This document shows, one piece after another, positions 43,934-56,442 of a stretch of 60,002 nucleotides of DNA (the first letter of the stretch is position 1; every line of letters starts with the position of its first letter). Below the pieces are notes generated by a model, which had not been told where the DNA came from, did not search any database, and saw only the letters and a program-made list of their open reading frames with translations. The stretch comes from Lentinus brumalis. Taxonomy: Eukaryota > Basidiomycota > Agaricomycetes > Polyporales > Polyporaceae. The stretch lies in contig MARA01000082.1 of assembly GCA_001792895.1 (NCBI GenBank), forward strand, positions 1-60,002. Direction: 5' to 3'. The translations under genes were made by a program, and so were the position numbers.

Positions 43934-44900
43934 CTATTCATCCTGGGTGTCTGCGCCCTTCGTGTTCGAGGGCCCCGCGTCTGCGTTGGCCTCCACGCGT
44001 GGACCTGGCAATACGAATTAGCACAACCCGCGCAATGCATCCGTATGCTCACGTTTGCGCTCGCTGAGCGGCATCTCGTCTTCGGAACTCGACGCTGCCC
44101 CAAGCTCATGCTTCTCCACCCTCTTCCCCTTGCCTTCGACCAGTCCCGCCAGCAGCGTCTTGATGGTGTCGAGCTCCGCATCCATAGCGTCGATGCTCTT
44201 CTTCGTCCGCCCCAGCTTCGCCCTAGTCGAGGTGACTTTCTTCTTGATCAAGCCCACCTTCGCCGCAAAGGTCTCGTCCTTCGATTCCTGGGATGCGTCC
44301 TCGTCCTCACCGTCATCATCATCGGCCAATTGGTCCACCTGCTCGTCGTCGTCATCAACCCCGTCCTCATTCGATGACGCAGCTCTCTCACCGTCCTCCT
44401 CCTCTTCCCCCCCTTCTTCTCCTGCCACCCCCTTCTCCTCCTTGAGGGGCACGCCCTCGCGCATAGCCGCGGGCTGCATGTTTCGATCACCCCATACCGC
44501 GCCCTCCGGGATGATAGTCAAACCCTCGCTCTTCGCGACGGTATACGACTCCGCGTTCAACTTCGCCGGATGGCCTCGCTTGGTCATATCTGCGACGAGA
44601 TTAGCAGACCGTTGGGCGACCGGGACATGACTCACAGGTTTGGCGATCACAGTCGCGGCCCCAAAGGCACCCGTAACAGCTGAGGCGGCTGAGATTCGTG
44701 GCCTGGCAGATGATACCCTTCTTCTTGCATGGTTTGCATACTATCTTTTGCGACTTTGCCAGGTCGCGGAAGAACTTGGGAGTCGCCCCAGAGGGACGCA
44801 ACATAGCCGGCACGACCGATATCTTCACGCCTTGCCTCTCCGCGCGGCGCAAATTGGCTTCCAGGGCGGCCTGATACGTCTTCGGGGGCGGGATGCTCAT
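43934..44900 (-). CDS. Cys-rich, acidic coiled-coil protein near TET/JBP
   Basis: Three exons join in phase from ATG 44900 to TAG 43934. The N-terminal exon has a cysteine cluster (CKPCKKKGIIC, then SCYGC....C) like a small fungal zinc-binding motif. The second exon begins near MTKRGHPAKLN and has a long acidic stretch (GEEGGEEEED, VDDDDEQVDQLADDDD), followed by a helical Lys/Glu-rich segment that could form a coiled coil (KVGLIKKKVTSTRAKLG). The short last exon ends KGADTQDE. It is on the same strand as, and next to, a TET/JBP gene and a KDZ transposase, so it may be a cargo protein that binds nucleic acid. Family unnamed. Confidence 0.6.
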
Positions 44901-44949
44901 GGTTGTTCGTGAGGGTGAGGCGGTGATGGGCTCGTCAGCGTTGCAAGTC

Positions 44950-45330
44950 TCAGCTTATATGTTCGACACCAACGCTTGCGCGGCCCTCACACGCCTCGCG
45001 TTGCCGCAGCTCTCCGCCGTGCTTCTCTTTGCGCCCATGTCATGCCTGTGTACTAATTAGTACGGATCACGGTCAGAAGACACAGCCTATGTGTTCAACA
45101 CCAACGCTTGCGCGGCCCTCGCACGCCTCGCGATGCCGAAGCTCTCCGCAGTGGTTCTGTTTGCGTGCATGTCATGCCTGTGTATCAAGTGGCCCTCACG
45201 GTAGGAGAACTCAGCTTAGATGTTCGACACCCAGGCTTGCGCGGCCCTCACACGCCTCGCGGGCTCCCACCTCGCCGCCGTGCTTCTCTTTGCGTGCACG
45301 TCATGCCTGTGTACCAATTAGTACAATTTC
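44950..45330. repeat. About three tandem copies of a ~130-bp unit
   Basis: Units begin GTTCRACACC at 44961, 45093 and 45222, giving periods of 132 and 129 bp. Each holds CTTGCGCGGCCCTC, CTTCTCTTTGCG-like and CATGTCATGCCTGTGTA segments. The copies are moderately diverged. The array lies between the Cys-rich gene start and the end of the TET/JBP gene, so it may carry promoter sites. Confidence 0.85.
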
Positions 45331-45527
45331 AAATGTGACATCCCGAACACTGACCTTCCAAGCAGGCCGGTGGTCCTGAACCCTGCCGTTGTCGCGGTGC
45401 GAGTGAGTCGGTACGTCGCCGTGTGCGGCAAGGTATCTGTCAGGCTCGTTCAGCGTAGTACATACTTTTACTTCGTAGATAGCGTCATAGTATTCGCTCG
45501 ACACCTGGTGTCAACCTCATCCATTCC

Positions 45528-47308
45528 TCACGGGCGTTGGACCCCCGCGCACCACTGGCGCAAGAGTCGCAGTCCCCGCTGCCACCGCGTTTCGCCCGAT
45601 TCCAGCTCCTGGCCATTCTGCGCGAACTCGCTTGAGTCGTCATGCCACATCGCACCCAGCTGAACAAATGGCCCGCCGAGTACTGTGTGATCGACATTCG
45701 AGTCTCCCCGGGCCAATGTCGACGTTCGAATGAACGAGGATTGCGGAAGGGATCAGGTATGTTGATCGAGGTGGGACCTGGATGACGAGGCCGACGTCCC
45801 AAAGGATCACATGTCCGCCGCGCTCGTGGTCGAAGTTTCCCAGGACGGTGACCGCGCACATTCCACACAGGTGATTAGCCTGGTCGAGATGCGGATATGT
45901 TACCACGCGCGGACCGAGGTTGAAAGTGACACCTGCGAAGGCGTTGTGCGTGCAGTTCCGCCTCAGCTCTGGTTGCGACTCGCAGATCGCATTGAGATTG
46001 ACCATGTACTCGGAGAACACGGCCGGCACGTATGTCTTCAGGTATCCTGTAGCCATCTTCATTAGCACTTCGTTCTACACGGACGCACTGCGCCCGCGCT
46101 CACCACTTTGCGCGTTTGCAATGCGACGGATTGACTGAGATTGCCACAGTCGTGCCAACGCTCTGCGCTCGCGTCTATTCCTGGGCTTGATGTTCATAGG
46201 ACGCTGTATAATCATCAGTCCCAGCCCGCCGTCCTTTCGTGCAAGCCTGACATACCGGCTGTCCGCCGCCTCTCGATATCCCCGAAGACAGCGTGCTATA
46301 CCCTCCACGACGATGCTCCTCCCTTCCGTTCATCCCGCAATAATTCCGGGCTTTCACGAGGTGGTCAGCCGCGTTCTCGTATACTTTGTACAGTGTCGCA
46401 TCGGAGGACGCTCCCACGAGCACCATGAGGATCGTGCCCTTCTTGTCCACGATGTAGTGGTTCGACCTGCACATGGCCGCAGTCAGGTAGGCTCCCTGGA
46501 CCCGTGAATCGTGTACGGGGCGCATACCTCCCTCCCCACCGTAACACGGGCAACTTCTTCACGATTTGCTCGAACGGCACGCTTGCCTGGTCTTCCATGG
46601 TTTGAGGGCGCACTTTACCTGTGAACCCGGCCCCAGCATATCTCGCTTGGCCTCCGTCTATATCGAAGTCCGTCTGGATCACCGTGGTCTCCGAGGCATG
46701 CTTCATTGCGCGGCGTTTCGGCGGGAAGTCACAAGCGGCCTCGCCGACGTGCGTGCGCGGCGAGCCCAATGTCGATTGCTTGTCCTGGCGGCCCTTGCGC
46801 CGCTTCGCTTTCGTGCGATCGACGCGTTTCTGCGCAGCTGGATCGCGCTCTTTGCGCTCGACTTGTGGTATAGCGTGCATCGAGTCCCAACTCGCCACGG
46901 ACGCCGTATCGCTCACGAGTGACTGTGCATCGGGCCACGCGCCGCTGCCGACGGGCTCCTCGTCATCCAAAGCTACCCGGCCTCCTGCTCGTCGTGCGCC
47001 TCTCTCGCCAAAGACTCTATATCGACCTCCACATTGAGCGCGATGACCTCGTTGCCCTCCAGGCGGATGCACGCAGTTCCGCTGGTCGGATCCACCTCGG
47101 ACGCGGGGCACATCTGCGGGAACAACTCCGCTGCGTCCGTACCATCGGGGAGAACAATGACGTCCTCCATGCCGTAAGGCGAGTACTCCTTCCCGTCTCG
47201 CAGGATGCGCTGCGAAGATTTCAACACACCAACCCCGCTATCATTAACCTGCAGGCATACCTGTCTCACTCTGATCTTCGAGCGGAAGTCGCGTAGCAGA
47301 TTCCGCAT
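45528..47308 (-). CDS. Fungal TET/JBP-family DNA dioxygenase, second copy, frameshifted
   Basis: Same family as the gene at 7339-9554. An N-terminal region with acidic and basic linkers leads to GAGFTGKVRPQTMEDQ, then GTILMVLVGASSDATLY and GGYSTLSSGISRGGGQPV. The core follows: FAGVTFNLGPRVVTYPHLDQANHL (iron ligands in HLD near 45885), MCAVTVLGNF, GGHVILWDV, PSAILVHSN (second His near 45730) and TRMSITQYSAG (2OG Arg). Single missing bases at about 46970, 45706-45712 and 45645 break it. Corrected, it reaches the usual end ETRWQRGL. It lies between the Cys-rich gene and a CxC2 KDZ transposase, all on the minus strand. The core differs clearly from the first copy, so this is not a recent duplicate. 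Confidence 0.85.
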
Positions 47309-47789
47309 CCCCTGTCGTACGCCAGCTCATTGTCAGCGCCATATTTGTTCGGGCACAAGTAGGGTCCGCGCGTCCAGAGACCAGACGTCGATCTCGACAG
47401 ACCGCGGCCCATGTTACTCACCATCGTACACTGGCGATCGTCTCACAAGAGAGCAACGTGGCGGGTGCGGTGGGTTGGACCTCCTCACCACTCGCCTCTT
47501 TAAGTCGTCTGCCTTAAAGTCCGCGGCGCATGGAGGTGGGGCTTCTGTCGCCATCTCGTGCTAACTATCCCACACGTCATATCAGAACATTCCTCCCCGC
47601 CGCCAACCCGACTTCCCAGCCGCTCCGCCGCACGCTACCCCCTTTTGAGACACTTCGATGTCGCAACCCCCTACCAACAGCGCAAACTAATCCTTCCGGG
47701 GAACCGGCATCCCTATTCCCTGCTGACAGGGTCAGAGTCCATTCAACCAGATTCGCGACGTTCTCACCTCGTGAATCCGACTGGGGAAC
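47309..47789. other. Spacer between TET/JBP start and KDZ 3' end
   Basis: About 480 bp with no supported gene. The part nearest 47308 should hold the TET/JBP promoter. Plus-strand frames of 100-128 codons overlap here without motifs. Confidence 0.35.
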
Positions 47790-50700
47790 TTCAACTCGGC
47801 CTTCCGGAACAGACGTTCATACCTATGCGCTTGCCTGAGAGGGGGTCAGGATGTTCCGAGGAAGGCGCGTGGATGTCGCATACCTGCGTGCGTACGACGC
47901 CGCTCCCAGGTTGCCTGCGGCGTCCAAGGTGGTCGCACGTGTGACCCAAAAATCCCTGCTGTCTTGGAAAGACATCCAACATCGCAACATTTCCTCCAAG
48001 CGGATCCACGCCTCCTCGGTATTTCTGCGTGCGAGCGCGCTGTGTTGGAACCAATGCGGTCTCATCGCTGCAAAAACGGTGAGTGTGGCCTACGTGCCCA
48101 AGCGTAATCGCTTACCTTTCTCGAGGAATGTTCGAACTTCGCCCGGGGCCACCTTGCCAACGAAGCTGAAGTCACCCCAGATCCATGAAGGCATCCGTCG
48201 ACTGTCCCCTGCACATTCTCGCTGGTAAACAGCTTGAAAGCGACCGCATCTTCGTCACGCAGGGGCCGGAAGATCTTATGATTCTCCGGCATCCCAAGGA
48301 CGCGTAAGGTGTGCCTGAGCTTACGGTATTCGTACTTTGCACCCGTGATCACTTCCTTCTTCTCGTCAAGACGTCGATCCATCGGGGCGTTGTGGTTCTG
48401 GCCGGACCGTTCTTCCTTGCGAAATTTGAGGGCGACGTGAGTGGACAGGTGGATCCTCAGTTCGTTCAGGGCCTCAGCAGCCTGGCCTTGTCTTAGGCTG
48501 CGCTCCGTTTCGACGAGCTTCTTCATGAGATGATGCTGCCGTACCTTGCTGTGGTACATCGACGGCAACGTGGCCGCTGGCACAGACAGCTCATCCAGCA
48601 TGGCGTCGAAAGCCTTTTGCGCTTTCGTCTGTGCTTTCCGTTTCGCAGAGGGACCTGCTCCGGGCGCTTTGGGTGCATCTTCGAGGCCAAGGCTTCGATC
48701 GTCCTTGATATCTCGCTTGGGGAACGTGCTGGGAAGCAAGGCATATCTCTCCTTCGCCGCCTTCACCGCCGTCGCATCCTGTCCGGCTGCCACAATGGCC
48801 TCCCCGAGTTGCGCCGCCATCATGCGGTCGTCTGCGATGCATGCTTGGGTCACCTCGTGGACAATCGGCGACACGCAGACCGCGAAGTCCTGCTCGCACG
48901 ACAGAACGTCTCGGCGATAGGCTTCCAACTTCGCGGCGATTGCACTACGTTCCTTCTCGTCCCTTCGGCAGCTCGAATCTTCTTGACCAGGTCCAATCTG
49001 TGCGCCCGGTTCAGTACGCACACACCGAACACCAAGGCCGGTGTCTCACCTGTTCCGCTCCAAGTTAAGCGCGGCCTGAATGGCGTCGATGACTGCGATG
49101 CCCAGGCGATCACCTTCCTCGGTGCGCTCTTGGCGCAGATGTTCGCAGATCGCGTCGGTCGTCAGAACTGCGTCGTTGTCAGCGACCATCGCACAAGGAG
49201 GGCGAAATATTCACCAGCATCCTCAGCGATTTCGAAAGGATTGTCCATGTGCGCGTGGTTGTCGATGTTCGTCACCTCGCTCTCCCACTTATCGTGCGCC
49301 GCCCGCCATTCAACTACGGTCTCCTCCCCGAAGTTCTCGCCAGCGTGGCTTCAAGCGTGTGCAAGTATTCGTCCGCGGCTATCATCGCCCCCTCAGCTTC
49401 CTCCCACTTCTCGGGCAGCTCGTCCACTGTGGCTCGATGTTGGGGTGAGTGGCCGTTGTCACCATGGTCCGGGGCGACTCACCTAGGCGATGGATGCGCT
49501 GTACGTTGCGGTGGCTGTACAGGTAGCAGATGTATTCGTGACGATGTCCACACGACATCTCCTTTGTACAGCGCGAATGCGGCTCGGTGATGCCCCAGTG
49601 GCCCTCGCATTGCTCCCCCACCATCTTGCCCACACCCGGTATGTGATGCAAGGAGAAAAAGCATCGACACTTGCGAATGTGCATCGGCGCATGATAGTTC
49701 CCGACACCGCCCACATCTTCGGAAGGTCCGCAGATTCGATCGATTTGAGACTCTCGAGCTTCGTCGGTGTGAACTCCAGTTCGAGGCGTCGTCGGAACTT
49801 CTTCATGTACTGGCAGTATATGTCGTAGGTATCGACAATCATGTGTAGGGCGCGATATCGTTGCAGCGCTGACACGAGCAAGAAGTCCACGTACAGGTAC
49901 CTTGCAGGGTTTTTAGTGCGCGCCGCGTGCATGACAGTACGCTTACGACGCACCGTTCGCCATGATGAAGGTCGAGGACCCCGCCAGGTAGCACGATCAT
50001 GTGGCGGCACAGCACGGCCATGATTCCTGACACAGGCCCTTTGTATTTGCCAGACCCGATCGCGGCGAATTGGTTGCACGTAGAGGACTACGGCCTATTC
50101 AGCAATCGCTCACCCGCGTAACCGAGCTGTCTCACCTCGTGCTCCGGATGTTCGGTGGTTTCCAAAAACACTTCGAATCGTCTTCGTGGGCGTAATACGA
50201 CGCCCCCTTGGTCATGGCAGGATCTTTCGGGTCCGTGTGCTTATTCGTCATTGAGTAGTGGAAATTGCCGTCCTGTGTGATCTGGGCCGCATCGACATAT
50301 CTGAGGCACACATCAGTATTGCGAATTGTCGAGCATCCCAGCACTCACTCAACTTCGGATCTCGGGTCTCCCAACCCGGCCGCATGTTGTGACCTGGCTG
50401 GGGACAAGCAGGGCACAACACTACCAAGCTTGCAGGCGGCAATTCGTCGGCAGGGTCCACCCCACCCCAGCGACACGCACGTACGAACGAGTACTGGCGT
50501 ACACATATGCCGAATTCGCGATAGCGGTCCTGGTGAGGCTTCGCGATCAGATTCGTCATGGCACGCAGCTGCGCGGGCTTACCTTCAAGTCTGCCGCACC
50601 GACGTTATCGGTAGAACGCTTCAGATGAGCAATGTAGTCGTTTGCGTTGACTTGAGCGTTCATGCTTAGGCTGTGGAACGTGCGCAACGCGGACATGGTC

Positions 50701-51722
50701 GTCGCCGACTGAGGATTCGTCCATGACGCCGGCCACAGCCCGGCCTCTATGAGTTGATCAGGTATCTTGCCGGCCGTTGAGCACTGGCAGTAGACGACGT
50801 GGATGTCGAAGATGCCGTGATCGTGAACGACGTTGAGGTCCCGCGCAGGGAGAACACGTTCTTGCAACGGCGGCCTTGATGTCCCAGACGAAGTTCGTAT
50901 CCGAGGTCCGTGAGCGTGCACTTCCTCCAGAACATTTTGGACCTGTCCCACTCTTGGATGCGATCGAAGGGCCGCTCTAGATGTGCGGTGATGATGCAGG
51001 CGACACAACGTGGCGGGGCTATGTGGCAGTCCACGCAACGGAAAAGCGTGGCATGCTTGTGTCTGGCCTTGGGGTCACAGCCGCAGCTCGTGCACTTGTT
51101 CAGATCCGGAGGAGCGTCGCGGTCGTCCAAGATGTTGCGCGCGCGCAGCGCGTGACCTTTCTGCAAGAATATCTTGCATCGTTCCGAAGGCTGTTTCACA
51201 TGTTTAGTGTGCCGCTTCAAAGTGCTTGAGGGGAACGTACCAAGTGTGTCTCGGGACGCACTCCATCTCGAACATCCGGTTCCTCTTCATCTGACGAGAC
51301 GTAGTCCTCCCCGTCCTCCACATCCGACTCGGGATCGGTTCGCTTGGACGTCACGGGCGCGGGCATTGAGAAATCGAAGGTTCGCTCGAGGGCCCCTTTG
51401 CTGGGAGTTCGGGGAAGTCTCGCTGGCACTCGCGGGCTGGCTTCCGGCAGAGCTGGCTCTCCTGCGTTTCCATTGGAAGCCCGGGCGGAGCAGGGGTGTT
51501 AGAGGTGTCCGCTGTGCATGGGGAGGTTGGCAGGGCAGCCGTAGGGTGGAGGCGTCTGAGAATGCTCGGAGTCTTGGTAGGTGATGGAGGCACGACTGGA
51601 CGGGCTGGGGAGGTGCGCTCCATGCGGACTTTCTTGCGAGGGGTTTTCGGAGGGCGTGGCTCCGCCGAGCCAAACTTTTTCATGGACGTTGCGAGCTTCT
51701 TGAGTATACTCTGGGCCGCCAT
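47790..51722 (-). CDS. KDZ transposase with CxC2 cluster, second copy, frameshifted
   Basis: Starts MAAQSILKKLATSMKKFG at 51722 with a basic Pro-rich leader. The CxC2 cluster is intact at about 51110-50890 (CTSCGC, RCVDCHIAPPRC..C, H..RPFDRI, LGHQG). Then come DLNVVHDHGIFDIHVVYCQC, LTDN-like KRSTDN, VVLCPACPQPGHN, the core VDTYDIYCQY and NYHAPMHIRKCRCFF, GEQCEGHWG, and the C-terminal KYEYRKLRHTLRVLG and RPHWFQHSAL. Single missing bases near 51480-51485, 50869-50873 and 49700-49702 shift the frame. It is a different lineage from the copy at 1272-5094, because motif spacing and core residues differ (YDIYCQY against YDIACQW). I could not place the exact C-terminus. Confidence 0.8.
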
Positions 51723-51985
51723 GGTTGGTAGCTGGCGGCAGCAAAGAGCGTCCCGCCTTAAGCGCGCTATTTTTTTGCGCCCTCCCCCATGGGGCCAGAT
51801 GGGACTGCCTCTGCATGGGACTGCCGCTGTATCATACTTCCGTCAGTCCTTTTGCTGTTGTGTGCTAGCCTATCTTTGCGTTGCGAACCATTTACATGTT
51901 CTACTCTACGTTATCCAACGTGGCAACGATCGCACCCTTCGCCCCGAGTACAGACACATGGCTTACATCCAACTGACATATCGAA

Positions 51986-52525
51986 TTAGAATGATAGATG
52001 ATGTATGAGCGATGGTTGCCTTTCGTGACGGTGGATGCAGTACTCACGGGTGCACGTCAGATCGTATGAGGCCACGTACTCCCACTCTTCACCGCTCATA
52101 TAGGGCGAAACTCCACGCAGCCATTCGTCGTCCACATGCACGAACGATTCTCCTTGTTGCAATGCACTTTCTCCGCCAGTCACGGCATCTGGGCGTTTGA
52201 GATGGAAGTTGCCCTCGCAAGATGCGAAAAACGGCCTGACAAACATGGCATGCGATAAACATTCATGCGCGTGATTCCATGGAGAATGGAAGTACGTACG
52301 GGTCGATGTAACTAGCAGCATTGCCTCCGCTTGGCGCAACTGAGGTGCTGGATGCACGAAGGACTGGTTCTTGTGATACAGCCTGCCTCGCGTCAGTTCT
52401 TTGTGCACGCATTCGCGAGATGGCACACGAACCTCCTCAGAGGAGATGTCAGCTGAGCTGCCACCTTCTGCGTCTCCATGTGGCATGGGCTGGTCGGTTG
52501 TTCGGGACATGAGGAAGAGTTGCAA
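51986..52525 (-). pseudogene. KDZ transposase fragment
   Basis: The segment CEGNFHLKRPDAV, then ALQQGESFVHVDDEWL, then YDLTCTRE resembles the middle of CxC2-type KDZ proteins, where D.NF.LKR is followed by a G..FV block and then STC. Only this part is visible, and no core or cysteine cluster flanks it. It lies upstream of the frameshifted KDZ gene on the same strand and may be a separate, older insertion. Confidence 0.45.
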
Positions 52526-53943
52526 GGACAGGATGCGCGCGCAATGAAAAGTTTGCCTGGGCCCGGTGGCGCGGGTTCATCCGGAGCAGCCAAGACCGGT
52601 AGGTGTGGCACAGCGATCTCGGTGGCCGGTTCTGCGACGTGAACGCACTCCAGGTTGAAGTCCTGGCAGGATGTCTGCGCGCGGCTAGAGATAAATGAGC
52701 GGGTCATCATCAGGAGGTCCGGTCACACTTACTTGCGCGACTTCCTCAGCTACGATAAGCCCATATTCGCCCCCCGCCGTGCCAGCGTATTCTCCAGACA
52801 CACCTGCAAAGTCAGCAGACAGACGGCCACGGAGTCAGTACCCGATGGATAAGATATGTGGTACAGGCAGTCGCACCTTGCGTGGCTCATGTCCCAGTAG
52901 CATCTCTGACGAGCACCCTTCCATGTGAGCCTCCCTCCGACCTTGCGTTCGTCCATCGCGTCCGTGCATTCGTTCTACGGACCTGTCCATTCGTCCATCC
53001 GATGCCATCGCGCGGGGGGGGGACCTGGCCAGAGGTCAGACTCATCACTGATCGTTGCCAGCGAGAATCTGCCCGACAATCCGCATCGTGGCTCTAAGCG
53101 GACGACGCTGGACTGCCATCGGTTTTCTTGCAGTCTTGTGCTGCTCTTCATTGGGCGAGGTCGGCGTGTGTGTGGGCAGCAGCGAGCGAAGAGTGAGATG
53201 CATGCAGTGAGCACAGGGATGAGGGGACTTAGACGAATTCACGCGAAGACCTCGGCGCCTACGTGAGCGGACCACGAACTTGTGACTGTCGGAGTCTGTA
53301 ATCAGAAAAGGGCCAAGCTTCGCTATTGAAGCGGCGGTTGAATGAGATTACTGAGCGCGTGGGGCGGAAGCAAAAGCGGATGACGTCGGACTTCCGGCCA
53401 CGCGCCAGGACGATTTGCATCCGTTCGTGCGAGCGCTCCTCTCCCAAGACACCCATCCATCACCGTCGTCCACGCCCACCACTTCCCTGTTTGCGCACGC
53501 CCCGCGAACAGCTTGCCTGCCTCACCTCTCCTCAACAACCTGGTAGCCGAATCGCGGTGCTAAGAGCACACGATACGCTATCAGCGGTCATCGCCAAACT
53601 CGTCGCAACAGTGTGCTAAGAGCCTGCTGTGCGCGAGTCCGCAAAACGTTGCCCACCGCGGCCCACGACGCGAGGAGCCACGAGAGCCGACGCGAGGAGC
53701 GACGAGAGCCGACGCGACGACACCCAGGCCACCCCAACCAACGACCAGGACGCACGAGAGCCGACGCGATCCCATCCCCCGACCAGACGAACGGCATCCC
53801 CGGAAAGGAAGACGGAGTAGGATACGATACGACTTATTACTGTTAGCGTAGGCCCTAGTTAGTTTGTAGTTATACTCTCCATAGTCCCCAGCCCCAAAGA
53901 GTCCCGCACGAGCCTTAACACCAGCCAGCGCACAACGTGAACC
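52526..53943. other. Intergenic region with short ACGAGAGCCGACGCG repeats
   Basis: No gene is supported. Between 53680 and 53775 the 15-mer ACGAGAGCCGACGCG occurs three times, with partial copies (GCGAGGAGC, GCGACGACA) between them. A run of nine G's lies near 53015. The promoter of the gene starting at 53944 is expected at the right end, where AT-rich sequence with TTACTGTTAG lies at about 53835-53870. Confidence 0.45.
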
Positions 53944-56442
53944 ATGTCTACGCCAGGACAGGAGATACCCCCTGCGCCGCGACCCAAGTTACCCAAGTTC
54001 AAAAAGTACCCCCGCGTCGACGTGGCTCCGCCCTCTGAAGCGGCCGGGTCGACAGCCCCGGCAGTCACCAGCAGTGCGGCACATGGCAGGTAGGAGTCCA
54101 GACATCACACACGACGTACCTGTGCTGACTCCCATTCGCCCAGCGATCCTGCCTCTGTGGCCGAACCACTTCACCCTCCCGCTGACCCCACGCTCCCGCT
54201 GACCTTGCGGCGCAATCGATTTGGAGCTCGTAAGTCAGCCTGTGGCGGCGCGCGAGAAATAGGTCACTCACCCTGTCTGTCATTAGCCCCTCCCGTCACG
54301 AAGGCACACGACGCCAAAGTGGCCTCGCCGAACGTAAACGGCGACTTCGTCATTACTTCGCCAAACACCGAATACGTGCCGGAGTACCCTGTCGAGCGCG
54401 AAGTCATTCACACCTTCCGCGATGGCCGCTGGGGTTGCACGAGTACTCGCGGTGGCCGCAAGCACACGTCGAGGGGATGCTACATGTCGCGTGCATCCCA
54501 CGCCGTCCGTCGCCGCCCGATGTGCCCAGCGTCCTTTGGGCCACTCTGCTTCCTGAATCTCATTGGGAGGAGGACCCCGACATTGCTGTCAGTGGCTTCG
54601 GCTACATCAAACGCGACACCCGCGATGAGCTGGAGGCCGCGGCTGAAGCAGCCATTAGGGGTTACGAGAGCATCCCCGAGGTCCAGGCCATCGTCCGTCG
54701 CTACGGAGATTTCCTCTGCATGATTCTCCGCCAAGTCGTGGACCGGATGACGCACCTGCCCTCCGTGGCCAGCCGAGCTGTCGCTGTGGCGGCACACGTA
54801 CAGCGAGTATGCCTGGAGCTGGCGGGGCTCAAGACGTACCTCGAGATCGTGGTGCCTCGACTGCACAGTCGGGATAACTTCAGTGAGAGGTGCTCGACGT
54901 CGTGGGCGCATTCCTGAACGAAGGGTCGGACGTGTACACTTGGTGGCGAGCAGGTCTGCCATACTGGCTAGTACAGCCCTTGCGTCGGCAGATGCCCGTG
55001 TGGCGCGTGGTCGAGCCCGAAAAACTGTCGACCCTATCGAGTATCCTCGTCGACCCTCCTATTCTCCACGCTCGCGGCGCCTTCATCGGCGCGACCAACT
55101 TCACTGGGAATTGGCTCAGTTCGATGGTGATGTCGGTATCGAAGCATGTGTCTGGGTCTCACCTGGCTCAGCTCAATCTAGTGGCCGTGCCCGCCCTGCC
55201 CAGCACCGACCCCACCAGTTCCAAGCGGCCGCGAATAGAAGCAGGAGAAGTGCGAGGAGAGCATCTGAGCATGCGCGCCGCCCCGCTTCCGACGCCCGTG
55301 GCGCCAGAGAAGAAGAAGAGACGAAGGCACAAGCGTCGCCCGCAGGCTTCTGGCAGTCGTGTCGAATTGGAGGACGGTGAGCACGAGCACGGGCGGGACG
55401 GCCAGTCTGTCCCATCGTCGGCCGAAGCCCCATCGGTGCTCGACCAGCCGGCGCGCAATTTTACTCCGCCCGCATTCTATGACATACCGCAGGTGTGGGA
55501 GCGCGCCCTCCGGGCCGTGTCGCCGGTCAAGCACACGGAAGCCGGCGCGCTGTACTTCTTCCCCCCCCTTTCCTTCTCGACGCCATGCCACCCCAGCCAC
55601 ATTGTATCACAGGGTGCCTGCATCCTGAACGTGCGCGGGTGGACAAGAAGGGACTCCGCTATCTCCACAACCTTGCCCGCGTGCGTCACTTCTGTCGGGC
55701 GCGTCTCTTCGATCCCAGTCTGGACCACCGGCCGCTCACGATCGCCGAATGGCGCACCGCCCTGTTTGGGAGATACACGCCAGAGCCGCCTATGGGAGGT
55801 CACAGTGCCCAGCTACGCCCCGCCGAAGTGCGGCGCGCGATACGGCGCCAGGATGACCGAAACACCGTGGGGCATATCTTCCGTCGCGTCGCGCTTATGG
55901 ACTCGTACACCCCCGATTTGTCAGTGACGCTCGCCGAAATGGAGGTCAACGCGTACACCGTGGAGACCAATCCTCGCATACGCAAGCTGTTGCTGTGGGA
56001 AGCCCACGAGATCAACTTTCGTGCAGAGCTGCTCGCGTTGGATGCGCTCATCGTGCAGACCCCGACGTGGCTGGAGATACATAAGTGGGAACGTGAGGCG
56101 TTGGTTTCCCAGGTTTGGGGAGAGCCATCATCCTGCGTCACGGTCATTCCCGACGTCAAGGACTATCGGCGCGGATATCGATGGAAATCGAGCTCCGAGG
56201 AGGGGTGGCAGGACTGCCGGGGGTGTCTGCGGAACTTCGCCAAGGTGTTGTCGCGCTGGCCAGGTTGTCCTGACGAAGTGGTTGCTGGTGGCGCACACGG
56301 TGCAGAGACCGCCGCAGCGTACGAGCTTCTTCAAGGGCGCGTCGTGGACTTTTACGTGCGGACGTTTGTGCAGCGTTTTTCGCGACTTCCCACTCCTCCA
56401 ATTGCGTTGCAGGACGATGTCGAACAGTGTATCATAGCGTAG
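53944..56442 (+). CDS. Large polypore-type protein of unknown function, three frameshifts
   Basis: Starts MSTPGQEIPPAPRPKLPKF at 53944 and is spliced at two early introns (after AAHG and after NRFGA). I recognise a protein family recurrent in polypores: EREVIHTFRDG, GYIKRDTRDEL, AVAAHVQRVCLELAGL, VYTWWRAGLPYWLVQPL, GATNFTGNWLSSMV, a KKKRRRHKRRP basic stretch, RYLHNLARVRHFCRARLFD, RPLTIAEWRTALFG, LLLWEAHEINFRAELLALD and VDFYVRTFVQRF. Missing bases at 54431-54434 (G run), 54889-54890 and 55561-55568 (eight C where nine fit) put it in four frames. Corrected length would be about 800 residues. No enzymatic motif is seen; the role is unknown. Confidence 0.65.
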
